Positions 1 to 7,183 of a stretch of 10,898 nucleotides of DNA are shown here, one piece after another. Below the pieces are notes generated by a model that did no database searches, was not told where the DNA came from, and saw only the letters and a list, made by a program, of their open reading frames with translations. Origin of the DNA: HGM04593 sp045588345. GTDB lineage: Bacteria > Bacteroidota > Bacteroidia > Bacteroidales > Bacteroidaceae. Made by a program: the position numbers and the translations under genes. The stretch lies in contig JAZNDZ010000050.1 of assembly GCA_045588345.1 (NCBI GenBank), forward strand, positions 1 to 10,898, written 5' to 3'. The number at the start of each line of letters is the position of its first letter. Position 1 is the first letter of the stretch.

Positions 1-131
1 ACGTTTGTAGGGAGGTTGGATAAAAAGAGCTATTTTTAGGCTTGCAAAGCCCGAAAAAACGCAGTTTACTAAGCGTAAATGAGTATTTTTCGGGCAAGCG
101 TAACAACAAAAGAGCCTTTTTAGTCAGCCTC
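1..131. repeat. Dispersed hairpin repeat, left terminal copy
   Basis: Positions 1-131 match the reverse complement of 10766-10896 with only two differences (at 46 and 94), and the match stops abruptly after 131. The element is non-coding and highly structured: CCCGAAAAA (51-59) can pair with TTTTTCGGG near 86-95, enclosing an inner stem TTTAC/GTAAA around a TAAGC loop. GGCTT/AAGCC nearby forms a second small stem. A partial internal direct repeat, AAAAGAGC followed by T-rich sequence, lies near 24-37 and again near 108-121. Because the match begins at base 1, the element probably continues beyond the left edge. It looks like a dispersed intergenic repeat (MITE- or REP-like); I cannot name the family. 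Confidence 0.85.
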
Positions 132-153
132 TTTTGTTTCAATACCTGCAATA

Positions 154-181
154 ACGAGAGGCAAGCGCGCTTGCCTCTCGT
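154..181 (-). terminator. Palindromic terminator of the lipoprotein operon
   Basis: A perfect 28-base palindrome, centred between 167 and 168 (half-site ACGAGAGGCAAGCG), starts 12 bases past the stop of the last lipoprotein gene. It is GC-rich enough to fold as a strong hairpin with a GCGC turn. There is no real U-tract after it on the minus strand, only TTATTG, so whether it terminates by itself or mainly stabilises the 3' end is an inference. Confidence 0.6.
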
Positions 182-192
182 CATTTACCTTA

Positions 193-678
193 TTACCAGA
201 AAACCAATTTCTTAATGAATCCCAAGAAACCACCCTTCTTGTTGTTTGCCGAACCTGCAGGGCGTTCAACTTCAACGTAAGTGGTACCTTTAATCGCTTC
301 AAGTTCATCTTTGGTCGCATTATGGAAATTCTTCATTTTGGCAGGGAACCCGAAAACAGTCATAGAGCGAGTACCGAACTGAGTCTTTGAATACACATAA
401 TGCATTTCAACAAGAACATCTGCATCATTCTCAAGCAAAAGCTCAGCAACAAGATTCTGCTTCAAATCCTTGATTTTAGGTTCGCCGATGTGAAAAGGCC
501 TGAAACTCCAAGTATAAGTTTTTTCAACTTTCTCTGGAGACACCTGCAAATCGGCAATCACAGGATATGTATTGACAGATTTCTCAACATCTGCAACGGT
601 TGCAGTCTTGTTTACAGTAGTACAGGAAGTAACCAACACAGACAAGAACAGAACCAATGTGAATATAATCTTTTTCAT
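193..678 (-). CDS. Small SCTT-type lipoprotein, paralog of its upstream neighbour
   Basis: A 161-residue secreted lipoprotein of unknown function. The start chosen is the ATG at 678 (MKKIIF), because it gives a standard signal peptide: Lys-Lys, a hydrophobic stretch, then a lipobox VTSC with the lipidated Cys at residue 19. An in-frame ATG at 687 would add three residues. After the Cys comes TTVNKTATVADVE, then a domain with the motif DADVLVEMHY and a later VFGFPAKMKNF. The upstream gene has matching motifs (DADVLVAPEF, VTGYPAKYANF), so the two are tandem duplicates. This copy is longer, with an extra C-terminal tail that is Gly/Lys-rich and ends in a hydrophobic GFIKKLVFW stretch. The gap to the upstream gene is 17 bases, so they are very likely cotranscribed. 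It should be attached to the outer or inner membrane facing the periplasm. The paralogy is seen directly; the function is not known to me. Confidence 0.85.
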   Translation of the reverse strand: MKKIIFTLVLFLSVLVTSCTTVNKTATVADVEKSVNTYPVIADLQVSPEKVEKTYTWSFRPFHIGEPKIKDLKQNLVAELLLENDADVLVEMHYVYSKTQFGTRSMTVFGFPAKMKNFHNATKDELEAIKGTTYVEVERPAGSANNKKGGFLGFIKKLVFW

Positions 679-695
679 AAAATCCATTAATTATG

Positions 696-1055
696 TTATT
701 TTTTGAAATTTGCATACTTTGCAGGATAACCGGTAACAGTTATCTCAGAAATGAATGTACGGAAGAATATATTCTTTGTGCGTACAATTGAGAACTCAGG
801 AGCTACAAGAACATCAGCATCATGTTTCTTCAACAATTCTGACACTGCGGTATTCTTTACATTCTCAACACCAGCCTTGCGTATTGACTTTGAAGGACTC
901 ATTGTATATGAAACTTTCTTTCCCGACACTACAAGGTCCGCTGTTGCCTTTGCTGTAACCGAAGTCTCGACATCAAGAGTTGTAGCACTCTTCTGAACAG
1001 TTGTACATGATGCAGCAAATGCCACAACCAACAAACATAAAAGTAATTTCTTCAT
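696..1055 (-). CDS. Small SCTT-type lipoprotein, first gene of a tandem pair
   Basis: A 119-residue secreted lipoprotein of unknown function. The start is taken as the ATG at 1055 (MKKLLL); an upstream in-frame ATG at 1079 would put eight odd residues before a normal signal peptide. The lipobox AASC places the lipidated Cys at residue 17. The mature part opens with TTVQKSATTLDVETSV and carries SELLKKHDADVLVAPEF in the middle and ITVTGYPAKYANF at the C terminus, all three mirrored in the downstream paralog. It lacks the latter's C-terminal tail. The alternation of polar and hydrophobic residues suggests a small alpha/beta periplasmic domain. It is first in a two-gene operon driven by the promoter at 1160-1190, with an unusually long leader of about 100 bases for this window. 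Assignment as a lipoprotein is firm, function unknown. Confidence 0.85.
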   Translation of the reverse strand: MKKLLLCLLVVAFAASCTTVQKSATTLDVETSVTAKATADLVVSGKKVSYTMSPSKSIRKAGVENVKNTAVSELLKKHDADVLVAPEFSIVRTKNIFFRTFISEITVTGYPAKYANFKK

Positions 1056-1157
1056 AGTAAAAGATTTAAAGTTAAACAATTTATGTAAAAAATAATCAGC
1101 AGAAACCGAAACCCATAAACCGGTTTTTAATCAATGTCAACAAGTGTTAATCTGTCT

Positions 1158-1198
1158 TACAAACATATTTATAAAAAATTATAAAAACAATGTTTGTA
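1158..1198. promoter_or_regulatory. Inverted repeat straddling the lipoprotein promoter (possible operator)
   Basis: TACAAACAT (1158-1166) and ATGTTTGTA (1190-1198) form a perfect 9-bp inverted repeat separated by 23 bases. One arm overlaps the -7 element and the other the -33 element, so a dimeric regulator binding both arms would cover the promoter. The spacing of arm centres is 32 bases, about three helical turns. It could also be a by-product of the TTTG-type promoter motif occurring on both strands in AT-rich DNA. Confidence 0.35.
1160..1190 (-). promoter_or_regulatory. Bacteroidetes-type promoter for the lipoprotein pair
   Basis: On the minus strand TATGTTTG (1167 down to 1160) matches the Bacteroidetes -7 consensus TAnnTTTG. 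A TTG (1190-1188) lies 20 bases upstream, close to the usual 19-base spacing for the -33 element. The transcript would start near 1155, giving a leader of roughly 100 bases before the ATG at 1055. The leader includes a 10-base palindrome AAACCGGTTT (1117-1126). Confidence 0.6.
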
Positions 1199-1289
1199 TA
1201 AATATTTGCTACACAAATTCACCAAATATACATAACAAGCATTCTGAACTGCCATTTCATTTTTTTGTATAATAAAAAAGGAATGTTTC

Positions 1290-1320
1290 TTTCATATATA
1301 TATTTTTATTATTAAATTTG
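1290..1320 (+). promoter_or_regulatory. Promoter placed right at the GTG start (leaderless transcript)
   Basis: TAAATTTG (1313-1320) is an exact match to TAnnTTTG, and TTTC (1290-1293) sits exactly 19 bases upstream as a near-consensus -33 element. With the usual distance the transcript would begin at about 1325, the first base of the GTG start codon of the next gene. Confidence 0.65.
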
Positions 1321-1324
1321 CTTC

Positions 1325-2386
1325 GTGGAGAACTTAATTAAATATACAGCAAGACTGGTTGCGCAGCACAATTGCGTAATAATCCCTGGGATGGGCGCAT
1401 TTCTTGCGCATGATGTATCGGCCTACTACGATGCAGAAAACGCTGCATTCATGCCTCCAATGCGCACTCTGGCCTTCAACCCCCAAGTAACAGTTGACGA
1501 TGCACTTCTTGTATCGGAATACATCAATGCACTTCAGTTGACATACAATGATGCATCCAGAATGATGCGCAATGACATTCTCTCACTCCGTAGAGAACTC
1601 TCTACAAAAGGAACAGCCCATTTTGGTGAGCTCGGAACATTCAATATAAACATTGCAGGCAAAATATCATTCACACCATCCGGAAACGGAATAGATTCTC
1701 CGGATTATTTCGGATTCGAGCCATTATCCATAAGACAATTGAAGGATATTGAAAAGAAGGATATTGTAATCAGAAGGAGCACATTCAGCAGAATTGCAAC
1801 AACAGCCGTTGCCGTAATTCTTATGTTCCTGTTCGTATCTCCTGTTGGCGACAGCGTATATGAGCCGTCAATGCAGGCCGCTTTTGTAACCGGCAACAAC
1901 ACCACAAAGGCACAGGTGACCACAAATATACAGACAGAAGAAAACATTTTGGAAAGCAGATGTGAAATAGAACCTTTTGAATACCATTCAACTAAAGAAA
2001 GTAAAGTAACAGAAGACATCGCATCGCAAGAAATTATAATAGAAAAAGCAGACGAGACATCTGAAACTGTAAACGCAACAAATGCAATTGCAGATACCGA
2101 CGCAAAAGAGACCGCAACCGATATTACAGCAACAGTTATATCGGCTGTTGAGCCAGTTGAAGAATCAAAATCATACTCGATAATTGTAGCAAGCACTCCC
2201 AACGAGCAGAAGGCACAGTTAGCCATAGAAGAACTCTCGGCCAAAGCAGAAGCCACATATTCTGTAGTTCAGGGCAGCGGCCGTTACCGCATTGCATACA
2301 GCACCCACAACAGCAATCAAGAGGCATTAAAAGCCCTTTCACAGGTTAAGGAGAAATTTCCCGATGCTTGGATTTTCGCACATTGA
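1325..2386 (+). CDS. HU-like domain / SPOR domain inner-membrane protein
   Basis: A 353-residue single-pass membrane protein of a kind common in Bacteroidetes. Residues 1-135 form a diverged HU-like (HU-CCDC81 type) region, with the family-typical opening NCVIIPGMGAFLA (16-28), FNPQVTVDDALLVS (51-64) and HFGELGTFNI (99-108). A hydrophobic segment, residues 156-172, crosses the membrane. A long acidic Thr/Glu/Ala linker (about 180-280) leads to a C-terminal SPOR domain (281-353; YSIIVASTPNEQKA, RYRIAYS). SPOR domains bind denuded septal peptidoglycan, so a role in division or envelope organisation is likely; the cytoplasmic HU-like part might touch DNA or protein partners. The start is GTG at 1325: the next Met is residue 23, inside the conserved motif, so GTG is the only start that keeps the domain whole. 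Domain calls are by recognition, and the cellular role is inferred. Confidence 0.85.
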   Translation: MENLIKYTARLVAQHNCVIIPGMGAFLAHDVSAYYDAENAAFMPPMRTLAFNPQVTVDDALLVSEYINALQLTYNDASRMMRNDILSLRRELSTKGTAHFGELGTFNINIAGKISFTPSGNGIDSPDYFGFEPLSIRQLKDIEKKDIVIRRSTFSRIATTAVAVILMFLFVSPVGDSVYEPSMQAAFVTGNNTTKAQVTTNIQTEENILESRCEIEPFEYHSTKESKVTEDIASQEIIIEKADETSETVNATNAIADTDAKETATDITATVISAVEPVEESKSYSIIVASTPNEQKAQLAIEELSAKAEATYSVVQGSGRYRIAYSTHNSNQEALKALSQVKEKFPDAWIFAH

Positions 2387-2392
2387 TGAACC

Positions 2393-2410
2393 TTCCCGAC
2401 ATATCGGGAA
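2393..2410 (+). other. Short intergenic hairpin between the HU/SPOR and FHA genes
   Basis: TTCCCGA (2393-2399) and TCGGGAA (2404-2410) form a 7-bp stem with a CATA loop, 6 bases after the stop codon. No U-tract follows, so it is more likely an attenuating or mRNA-processing hairpin than a full terminator. I see no clear TAnnTTTG promoter between here and 2455, which favours cotranscription of the two genes. Confidence 0.4.
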
Positions 2411-2454
2411 AGTATTGCCGTACCAAATAATTCAAAGATTTTACCATTACAGAC

Positions 2455-2952
2455 ATGAGCAAGATAATATGCCCAAAATGTGACCATGCAATAGATTTTG
2501 ATGCCTCAGGTTACAAAGAAGGCCAAGCGTTGGTCTTTGAATGCGAACATTGCCGCAAGAGTTTCACCATACGCATAGGAGAAAACAAAGATGACATACA
2601 AACCGAAGATTTCGGCCATGTTGTAGTCATAGAAAACACATTCTGCTTCAAGCAGATTATCCCTCTGTGCGAAGGAGACAACATGCTTGGACGCTACAAC
2701 AAGGGCACGGTAATCTCACACCCCATTGAGACAAGCGACCCAAGCATGGACCGCCGTCACTGCATCATCAATGTAAAGAAAGGATACAACGGTGAGTTAA
2801 CATACACAATACGCGACAACCAAAGCATTACCGGAACATTTGTAATGAACCGCATACTTGGCAACCGCGAGCGTCTGCTCATTGAGGATGGTGCCATTAT
2901 AACCCTTGGAGCAACAACACTCATACTTCACACCCCAGAAGGCGAAGCATGA
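2455..2952 (+). CDS. Zinc-ribbon plus FHA domain protein
   Basis: A 165-residue cytoplasmic protein with no signal peptide. Residues 1-40 hold two Cys pairs, CPKC (6-9) and CEHC (30-33), spaced like a zinc ribbon of the MJ0042 type. Residues about 60-160 look like a forkhead-associated domain, which binds phosphothreonine peptides. The visible FHA marks are LGR (78-80), SMDRRHC (97-103, corresponding to the SxxH core with Ser97 and His102), IRDNQSITGTFVMN (119-132, the DxxSxxGTxvN stretch) and a final LGATTLILH (151-159). It follows the HU/SPOR gene after 68 bases and is probably in its operon, pointing to a shared envelope or division-related signalling role. No Ser/Thr kinase is seen in this window. 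Zinc binding and phosphopeptide binding are inferred from motifs. Confidence 0.85.
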   Translation: MSKIICPKCDHAIDFDASGYKEGQALVFECEHCRKSFTIRIGENKDDIQTEDFGHVVVIENTFCFKQIIPLCEGDNMLGRYNKGTVISHPIETSDPSMDRRHCIINVKKGYNGELTYTIRDNQSITGTFVMNRILGNRERLLIEDGAIITLGATTLILHTPEGEA

Positions 2953-2977
2953 CAGGCAAACAGCCTGTTCTAAGAAA

Positions 2978-3020
2978 ACAGACGAGTGCTACCATAACTC
3001 AAAGTGCAGCACTCGTCTGT
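2978..3020. terminator. Hairpin terminator between convergent operons
   Basis: ACAGACGAGTGCT (2978-2990) is perfectly repeated in inverted order at 3008-3020, giving a 13-bp stem with a 17-base loop. It lies between the stops of convergent genes at 2952 and 3036. On the minus strand the stem is followed by TTTTC, a short U-tract, so it best suits the leftward glycosidase operon. On the plus strand there is no U-tract, but it may still act for both directions. Confidence 0.7.
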
Positions 3021-3035
3021 CGTGTCAAATACAAT

Positions 3036-4604
3036 TCAAAGTTCAATAACATGTTTCCCTTTTGAAACACAATACTCTTTGCCATTGAACAGCAATATAT
3101 ATTCCTTGTTCGACTCAACAGCAATGCTGTTACCCTGACGCACGAGCGAAGTGACAATATCACCGAAACGCAATCCCTTGACACCATGATTTTCCCCACT
3201 CATACTGCGCCATACAACCTTGCCTGTTACCGCATCGGCATTAATTCCAATTATATTCTCTATGAACATTGAAATTGGTATAAGGCCGCTCCACCCTACA
3301 AAATCGGGTTTTACCATGTTTACTCCGGTAGCATCCGTTGCAGGCATAAACATTTCGGGAGAGTAAAGTTCCCATATAGTACCGGTAGACTCGTATACCT
3401 TATGCATTGCAACCATATTCTTCGCCGCAATAATCGAGGCAAGTTCCTCATAGCCGCTACGCTGCAATCCCTTCACAGTCATGTATGTAGTCGGGGCCCA
3501 CACACCCCCACGCCAGTAACAGCCGCACTTGTCATAGTGCGGTTGGTTGGCTGCAAGGGAAGGCAAAGGCAGACGACGCCAGAAGAGAGATTCATCCTTA
3601 ATAGCAGAAACCATACGCGCAGTCTGTTCCTTTGAAGATATTCCGGCAAGCATAGGCCAAAATGTAGCAGTAGTAATCCAAGGTGTCCTGACAGATGCTG
3701 TGTCCACATCGTAATACAAACCGGTATTATCGTCCCACATATAATGATTGATACGTTCCGACAAAGCCTCTGATTTCTCCATATACCTTTCAGCATCCCT
3801 CTTTCTGCCAAGGATAGTACACATTTCGGCCAGATTATCGTAGCACATCTTTATCTGGGATGACATATCAATCCACCCCATGGCATCGGTAGCAGAATGC
3901 ACGTCACCATCGGGTGCAGGCCGTCCGATATCACGTGGGGTATTGTCCATTCCGCTTGCCTGACCATTGGACCAATAAAGATTATGTTCAGTACCGGCAG
4001 CCCTGCGGTTCTTTTCCACCCATTCAATATATTTTTCAATCGGGGTTATAACCTGTGATATACGCGCTGTATCTTTTGTAAACCTGAAATACTCCATCTC
4101 GGCCCAACTGAAAAGCGGTGGATTTATTGTCCGTGCATAGTTGGCACCTAACCCCCAATGGTGGTCAGCGCCGTCAGCCTCGTTAAGTATACGGCATATC
4201 ATGCCATCATCATGCTGGCGCGCATAGAAATTGTCGTGCGACTCAATAAACGGGAAAACATGTGCAGCATAGCGCCCGAACATGACCATAAAATGGGTAT
4301 CCCACTGGAAAACCTGCGGTGACAAACCCTCGTCAATCCAGTTTGCGACAAGAGGGGAACCGACAGGCGGTTGCCTGAGATTCGAGAATGCAATCTCCCA
4401 GGCCTTCCAATAGAGTTCCACCCACTGCGGATTCTCATCCCACACCGGCTGTGGAAGTAATTCCCTGCACTCTTCAAAGCGCGGGAGTTCCGACGGCACA
4501 TACTCTTTCTTGTAGAAATAACGGCCTTGTGCCGACGAAACGACAGGCAACAACATAAAGAATAGAACTATCGCCAACACCTTTCTTGCAAAATAAGACT
4601 TCAT
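3036..4604 (-). CDS. Secreted glycoside hydrolase, (alpha/alpha)6 clan GH-G (GH63/GH37-like)
   Basis: A 522-residue exported glycosidase of the GH63/trehalase-like fold. The ATG at 4604 is chosen because it opens directly onto a signal peptide (MKSYFARKVL, hydrophobic core 9-22, cleavage near SSAQ at 23-26); a TTG six bases upstream is less likely. Clan marks include PQVFQWDTHFMVMFG (96-110), YWSNGQASGMDNTPR (210-224) with the SGMDN motif whose Asp220 is the candidate acid catalyst, YWRGGVWAPTTY (363-374), resembling the trehalase QWDxPxGWAP signature, and GTIWELYSP (408-416) with Glu412 as candidate base. The enzyme would invert alpha-glucosidic or alpha-mannosidic bonds; the exact sugar (alpha-glucoside, mannosylglycerate or trehalose-like) cannot be told. 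It lies 13 bases after the GDPD-like gene and is last in the aminopeptidase operon. Location is periplasmic. Clan assignment is good, family and substrate uncertain. Confidence 0.82.
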   Translation of the reverse strand: MKSYFARKVLAIVLFFMLLPVVSSAQGRYFYKKEYVPSELPRFEECRELLPQPVWDENPQWVELYWKAWEIAFSNLRQPPVGSPLVANWIDEGLSPQVFQWDTHFMVMFGRYAAHVFPFIESHDNFYARQHDDGMICRILNEADGADHHWGLGANYARTINPPLFSWAEMEYFRFTKDTARISQVITPIEKYIEWVEKNRRAAGTEHNLYWSNGQASGMDNTPRDIGRPAPDGDVHSATDAMGWIDMSSQIKMCYDNLAEMCTILGRKRDAERYMEKSEALSERINHYMWDDNTGLYYDVDTASVRTPWITTATFWPMLAGISSKEQTARMVSAIKDESLFWRRLPLPSLAANQPHYDKCGCYWRGGVWAPTTYMTVKGLQRSGYEELASIIAAKNMVAMHKVYESTGTIWELYSPEMFMPATDATGVNMVKPDFVGWSGLIPISMFIENIIGINADAVTGKVVWRSMSGENHGVKGLRFGDIVTSLVRQGNSIAVESNKEYILLFNGKEYCVSKGKHVIEL

Positions 4605-4617
4605 ATACAACTACTTA

Positions 4618-5385
4618 TCATTCAGGAAACAGACAATTTGTATATATCATTTTAACGCGGTCCAGATGCTTTTGCGACAGTTCATTGTAATTATCGACAG
4701 TAAACAGCGCTATATTGAACCGACGCACACGGTCAAGGAATTTGAACATTGGATAACCGAAACCGCTTGTATGAAGCGCGACCCACTCAATACGTTTTCC
4801 GGGGAAGAGTTTGTCAAAAAGCAGATTCTTCATTATTGAGGCTGAAAAATCCTTAGCCAAACAAGAATAGAGCACACGATAATACCCTTCATGCAACAAC
4901 TGCTCGTAATCTCTATACGAAAAAGCTTCAACAACCATACGATGCTTCAGTTTCGGAAAATATTCTCCAAGAATTTCAGGATTAGATATCTTATCGGTTA
5001 CAAGATATAGTGCACTGTCCTGCATAAAGAACTCATTCACCATACTTGCAGTCAATGGTGAATAACGTCCATGAATACGCTGTGCCATAAACTGCTGCAA
5101 CATCATTGCGCTGTCGCCACGTTCCTCGTTGCCGGTCATGCGGTTGAAGTCCTCCCAGGAATGGGCTGCCACAAGTACACTGTCAGCAGTCATCAGCAAG
5201 TCAACTTCAATATACTTGTACCCTCTTTCAACTGCTTGACTGAGTGCTTCAAGAGAGTTTGTATATACATAGCCGTCAAGTGCACCGCCTGCATGGGCAA
5301 TGAGTTCTCGCTTTCCCACACTCTCTTGCGTTACACAAGAAAACAGAAACGGCAAAACAAGCAACGGCAGCAGGCGTTTTATCAT
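4618..5385 (-). CDS. GDPD / PI-PLC-like phosphodiesterase lipoprotein with altered active-site motif
   Basis: A 255-residue lipoprotein of the glycerophosphodiester phosphodiesterase / PI-PLC-like TIM-barrel superfamily. The start is the ATG at 5385, whose ATGA overlaps the TGA of the upstream gene; the in-frame TTG at 5397 is less likely. Signal peptide MIKRLLPLLVLPFLFSC puts the lipidated Cys at residue 17. GDPD-like motifs are AHAGGALDGYVYTNSLEAL (30-48), YIEVDLLMTADSVLVAAH (58-75) and LVTDK (128-132). His31, Glu60, Asp62 and His75 align with the usual catalytic/metal set. The conserved Arg after the first His (HRG in most GDPDs) is Ala32 here, and the HD after the second strand is HS. The protein would hydrolyse a glycerophosphodiester or similar headgroup in the periplasm if active. 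It is translationally coupled to the aminopeptidase and precedes a secreted glycosidase. Confidence 0.78.
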   Translation of the reverse strand: MIKRLLPLLVLPFLFSCVTQESVGKRELIAHAGGALDGYVYTNSLEALSQAVERGYKYIEVDLLMTADSVLVAAHSWEDFNRMTGNEERGDSAMMLQQFMAQRIHGRYSPLTASMVNEFFMQDSALYLVTDKISNPEILGEYFPKLKHRMVVEAFSYRDYEQLLHEGYYRVLYSCLAKDFSASIMKNLLFDKLFPGKRIEWVALHTSGFGYPMFKFLDRVRRFNIALFTVDNYNELSQKHLDRVKMIYTNCLFPE

Positions 5386-7160
5386 ATTGGTGCGCAAAGA
5401 GTTTCAAGGAATTTGAGCATCTCACCCTCAAAGAACGGAGAGAGCCTCTCGAAGACCATTGCATGATAAGCATTCAGATAGTCACGTGCTTCATCGCCAA
5501 GCAATTCGGGTACAATAGGTGTTGTATCTATCGGACAAAGAGTAAGAGGCTCAAGAGCATAGAAACAGCCGAACTCGCTTTGGGAATGTTGCTTTACAAT
5601 CATAGTATTCTCTATGCGTATTCCATGACGGCCAGCCTTATAAAGACCAGGTTCATTTGTTACGGTCATTCCAGGCAGCAAATGTGCCGGCATATTGTTC
5701 ATGCGTATTTGGTGAGGACCCTCATGCACATTCAGGAAATGCCCTACTCCATGCCCTGTTCCATGCAGGTAATTTTCACCGGCGCGCCACAGCCATTGGC
5801 GGGCAAGCACATCAAGTTGTGTACCGCATGTGCCTTTAGGGAATACAGCCTGAGCAAGTGATATATGGCCGCGAAGCACACGGGTATAATCCTCTTTTTC
5901 CTCCTGCGTCAGTTCGCCCAAGGCAATTGTACGGGTAATATCAGTTGTACCGCATTCATACTGCCCGCCACAGTCGAGCAATAGGAAACCGCGAGGCTCA
6001 AGCAAAGCATTATCCTTTTCGGTAGGTTCGTAGTGTACAATGGCAGCATTCTCGCCGTATGCAGCAATCGTAGCAAAACTAAGCCCACGGAAAAGGTGGT
6101 CTTCGCTACGAAACTCCGTGAGCATGCGGTCTACATCAAGTTCGCGCACACCGCCCTGCTCTACAGCAGGCTTTAGCCAATGCAGAAGATTCACCATTGC
6201 AACACCTTCGGCCAACATGGCGCGTTCAAAGCCTTCTATCTCAGTTACGTTCTTCACAGCCTTCATTTTTGCAACAGGAGAATCACTACGGAATACAACC
6301 TTTTCCTTTGCCACAGATTTTACAGCGGAAACATTGCATCTTGAAGGTTGAATTAGAAGCGTAGCCTTGTCATACTCCTTGAGCGCCTGCCAAATATCGC
6401 CATACCCGGCAACAGCAATACCTTGGGTATCCAAATAGTCCTGAACCTCAGGAGTCAGTTTCCTCTCGTAAATATACAACACGGCACTGTCAAGTGTAAC
6501 CAGCATATATGAAACCACAACCGGATTATATTCGACATCACAGCCACGCAAGTTAGTGAGCCATGCAACCTCGTCGAGCATAGTCACAAGCATGCCTTCA
6601 ACATCCTCTTCCATTAGCGCAGCACGCAATCGTGCCAGCTTTTCCTTTGTCGTTTCCCCGGCAACATCCTCAGGCATTATCTCCGCCTTGCCAAGAGGAA
6701 GTGACGGCCGGCCGGCCCACAACTCATCGAACGGGTCTTTCGCAAATTCAAGTTTTATGCCTTTTACAGAGAACGGGCCTCGCCATGCATTGGTTTCTAC
6801 CACAGAACAGACCGTTCCATCAACAGCAACAACATCACCGGTCTTCAGGTTGGAGCACAACCAGTCCACAATAGAAGGAGTCTCACTGTCACCGTCTTTC
6901 ATCAACTGATAGCAAGTCCCTTCAAGAGCCTTGGCTGCAGCAAGCCAGTAACGCGAATCGGTCCACAGAAGCGCCTTGTCAAGAGTTATGACAACAGTTC
7001 CTGCCGAACCGTCAAAACCCGAAATCCACTCGCGCGACTTCCAACAGTCGGCAACATACTCACTGCTGTGAGGGTCACTGCTCACAACCACAAATGCAGC
7101 AAATCCATGCTGCTGCATAAAAAGCCTTAAAGACTCAACTCTACTGTCAATGCCGTTCAT
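5382..7160 (-). CDS. Aminopeptidase P (Xaa-Pro aminopeptidase), M24B, long three-domain form
   Basis: A 592-residue cytosolic metallopeptidase that removes the N-terminal residue from peptides with proline in second place. Two creatinase-type N-terminal domains (about 1-155 and 165-305; ISGFDGSAGTVVIT at 46-59) precede a pita-bread M24 domain (about 305-540). All five dimetal ligands are visible: Asp396 (LLLDCGG), Asp407 (GTTDITRT), His470 (HGTGHGVGHF), Glu503 (TNEPGLY) and Glu517 (IRIENTM). Substrate-pocket histidines around HEGPH (479-483) are also present. A C-terminal extension (545-592) matches the long form, about 600 residues, known from eukaryotic cytosolic APP1 rather than the shorter PepP of E. 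coli (about 440). There is no signal peptide. It is first in an operon with the GDPD-like and glycosidase genes and has a consensus promoter directly upstream. Family assignment is certain. Confidence 0.95.
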   Translation of the reverse strand: MNGIDSRVESLRLFMQQHGFAAFVVVSSDPHSSEYVADCWKSREWISGFDGSAGTVVITLDKALLWTDSRYWLAAAKALEGTCYQLMKDGDSETPSIVDWLCSNLKTGDVVAVDGTVCSVVETNAWRGPFSVKGIKLEFAKDPFDELWAGRPSLPLGKAEIMPEDVAGETTKEKLARLRAALMEEDVEGMLVTMLDEVAWLTNLRGCDVEYNPVVVSYMLVTLDSAVLYIYERKLTPEVQDYLDTQGIAVAGYGDIWQALKEYDKATLLIQPSRCNVSAVKSVAKEKVVFRSDSPVAKMKAVKNVTEIEGFERAMLAEGVAMVNLLHWLKPAVEQGGVRELDVDRMLTEFRSEDHLFRGLSFATIAAYGENAAIVHYEPTEKDNALLEPRGFLLLDCGGQYECGTTDITRTIALGELTQEEKEDYTRVLRGHISLAQAVFPKGTCGTQLDVLARQWLWRAGENYLHGTGHGVGHFLNVHEGPHQIRMNNMPAHLLPGMTVTNEPGLYKAGRHGIRIENTMIVKQHSQSEFGCFYALEPLTLCPIDTTPIVPELLGDEARDYLNAYHAMVFERLSPFFEGEMLKFLETLCAPI

Positions 7161-7183
7161 ATATCATTATTGCTCTATAATCA

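Noticed and set aside
5382..5397. TTG start at 5397 for the GDPD-like gene
   Set aside because: The ATG at 5385 gives the ATGA overlap with the upstream stop and begins exactly at a standard lipoprotein signal peptide.
5463..6909. Several plus-strand open frames opposite the aminopeptidase gene
   Set aside because: They show no recognisable domains, lie wholly opposite a gene with all catalytic residues intact, and have no promoter of the type seen elsewhere here.
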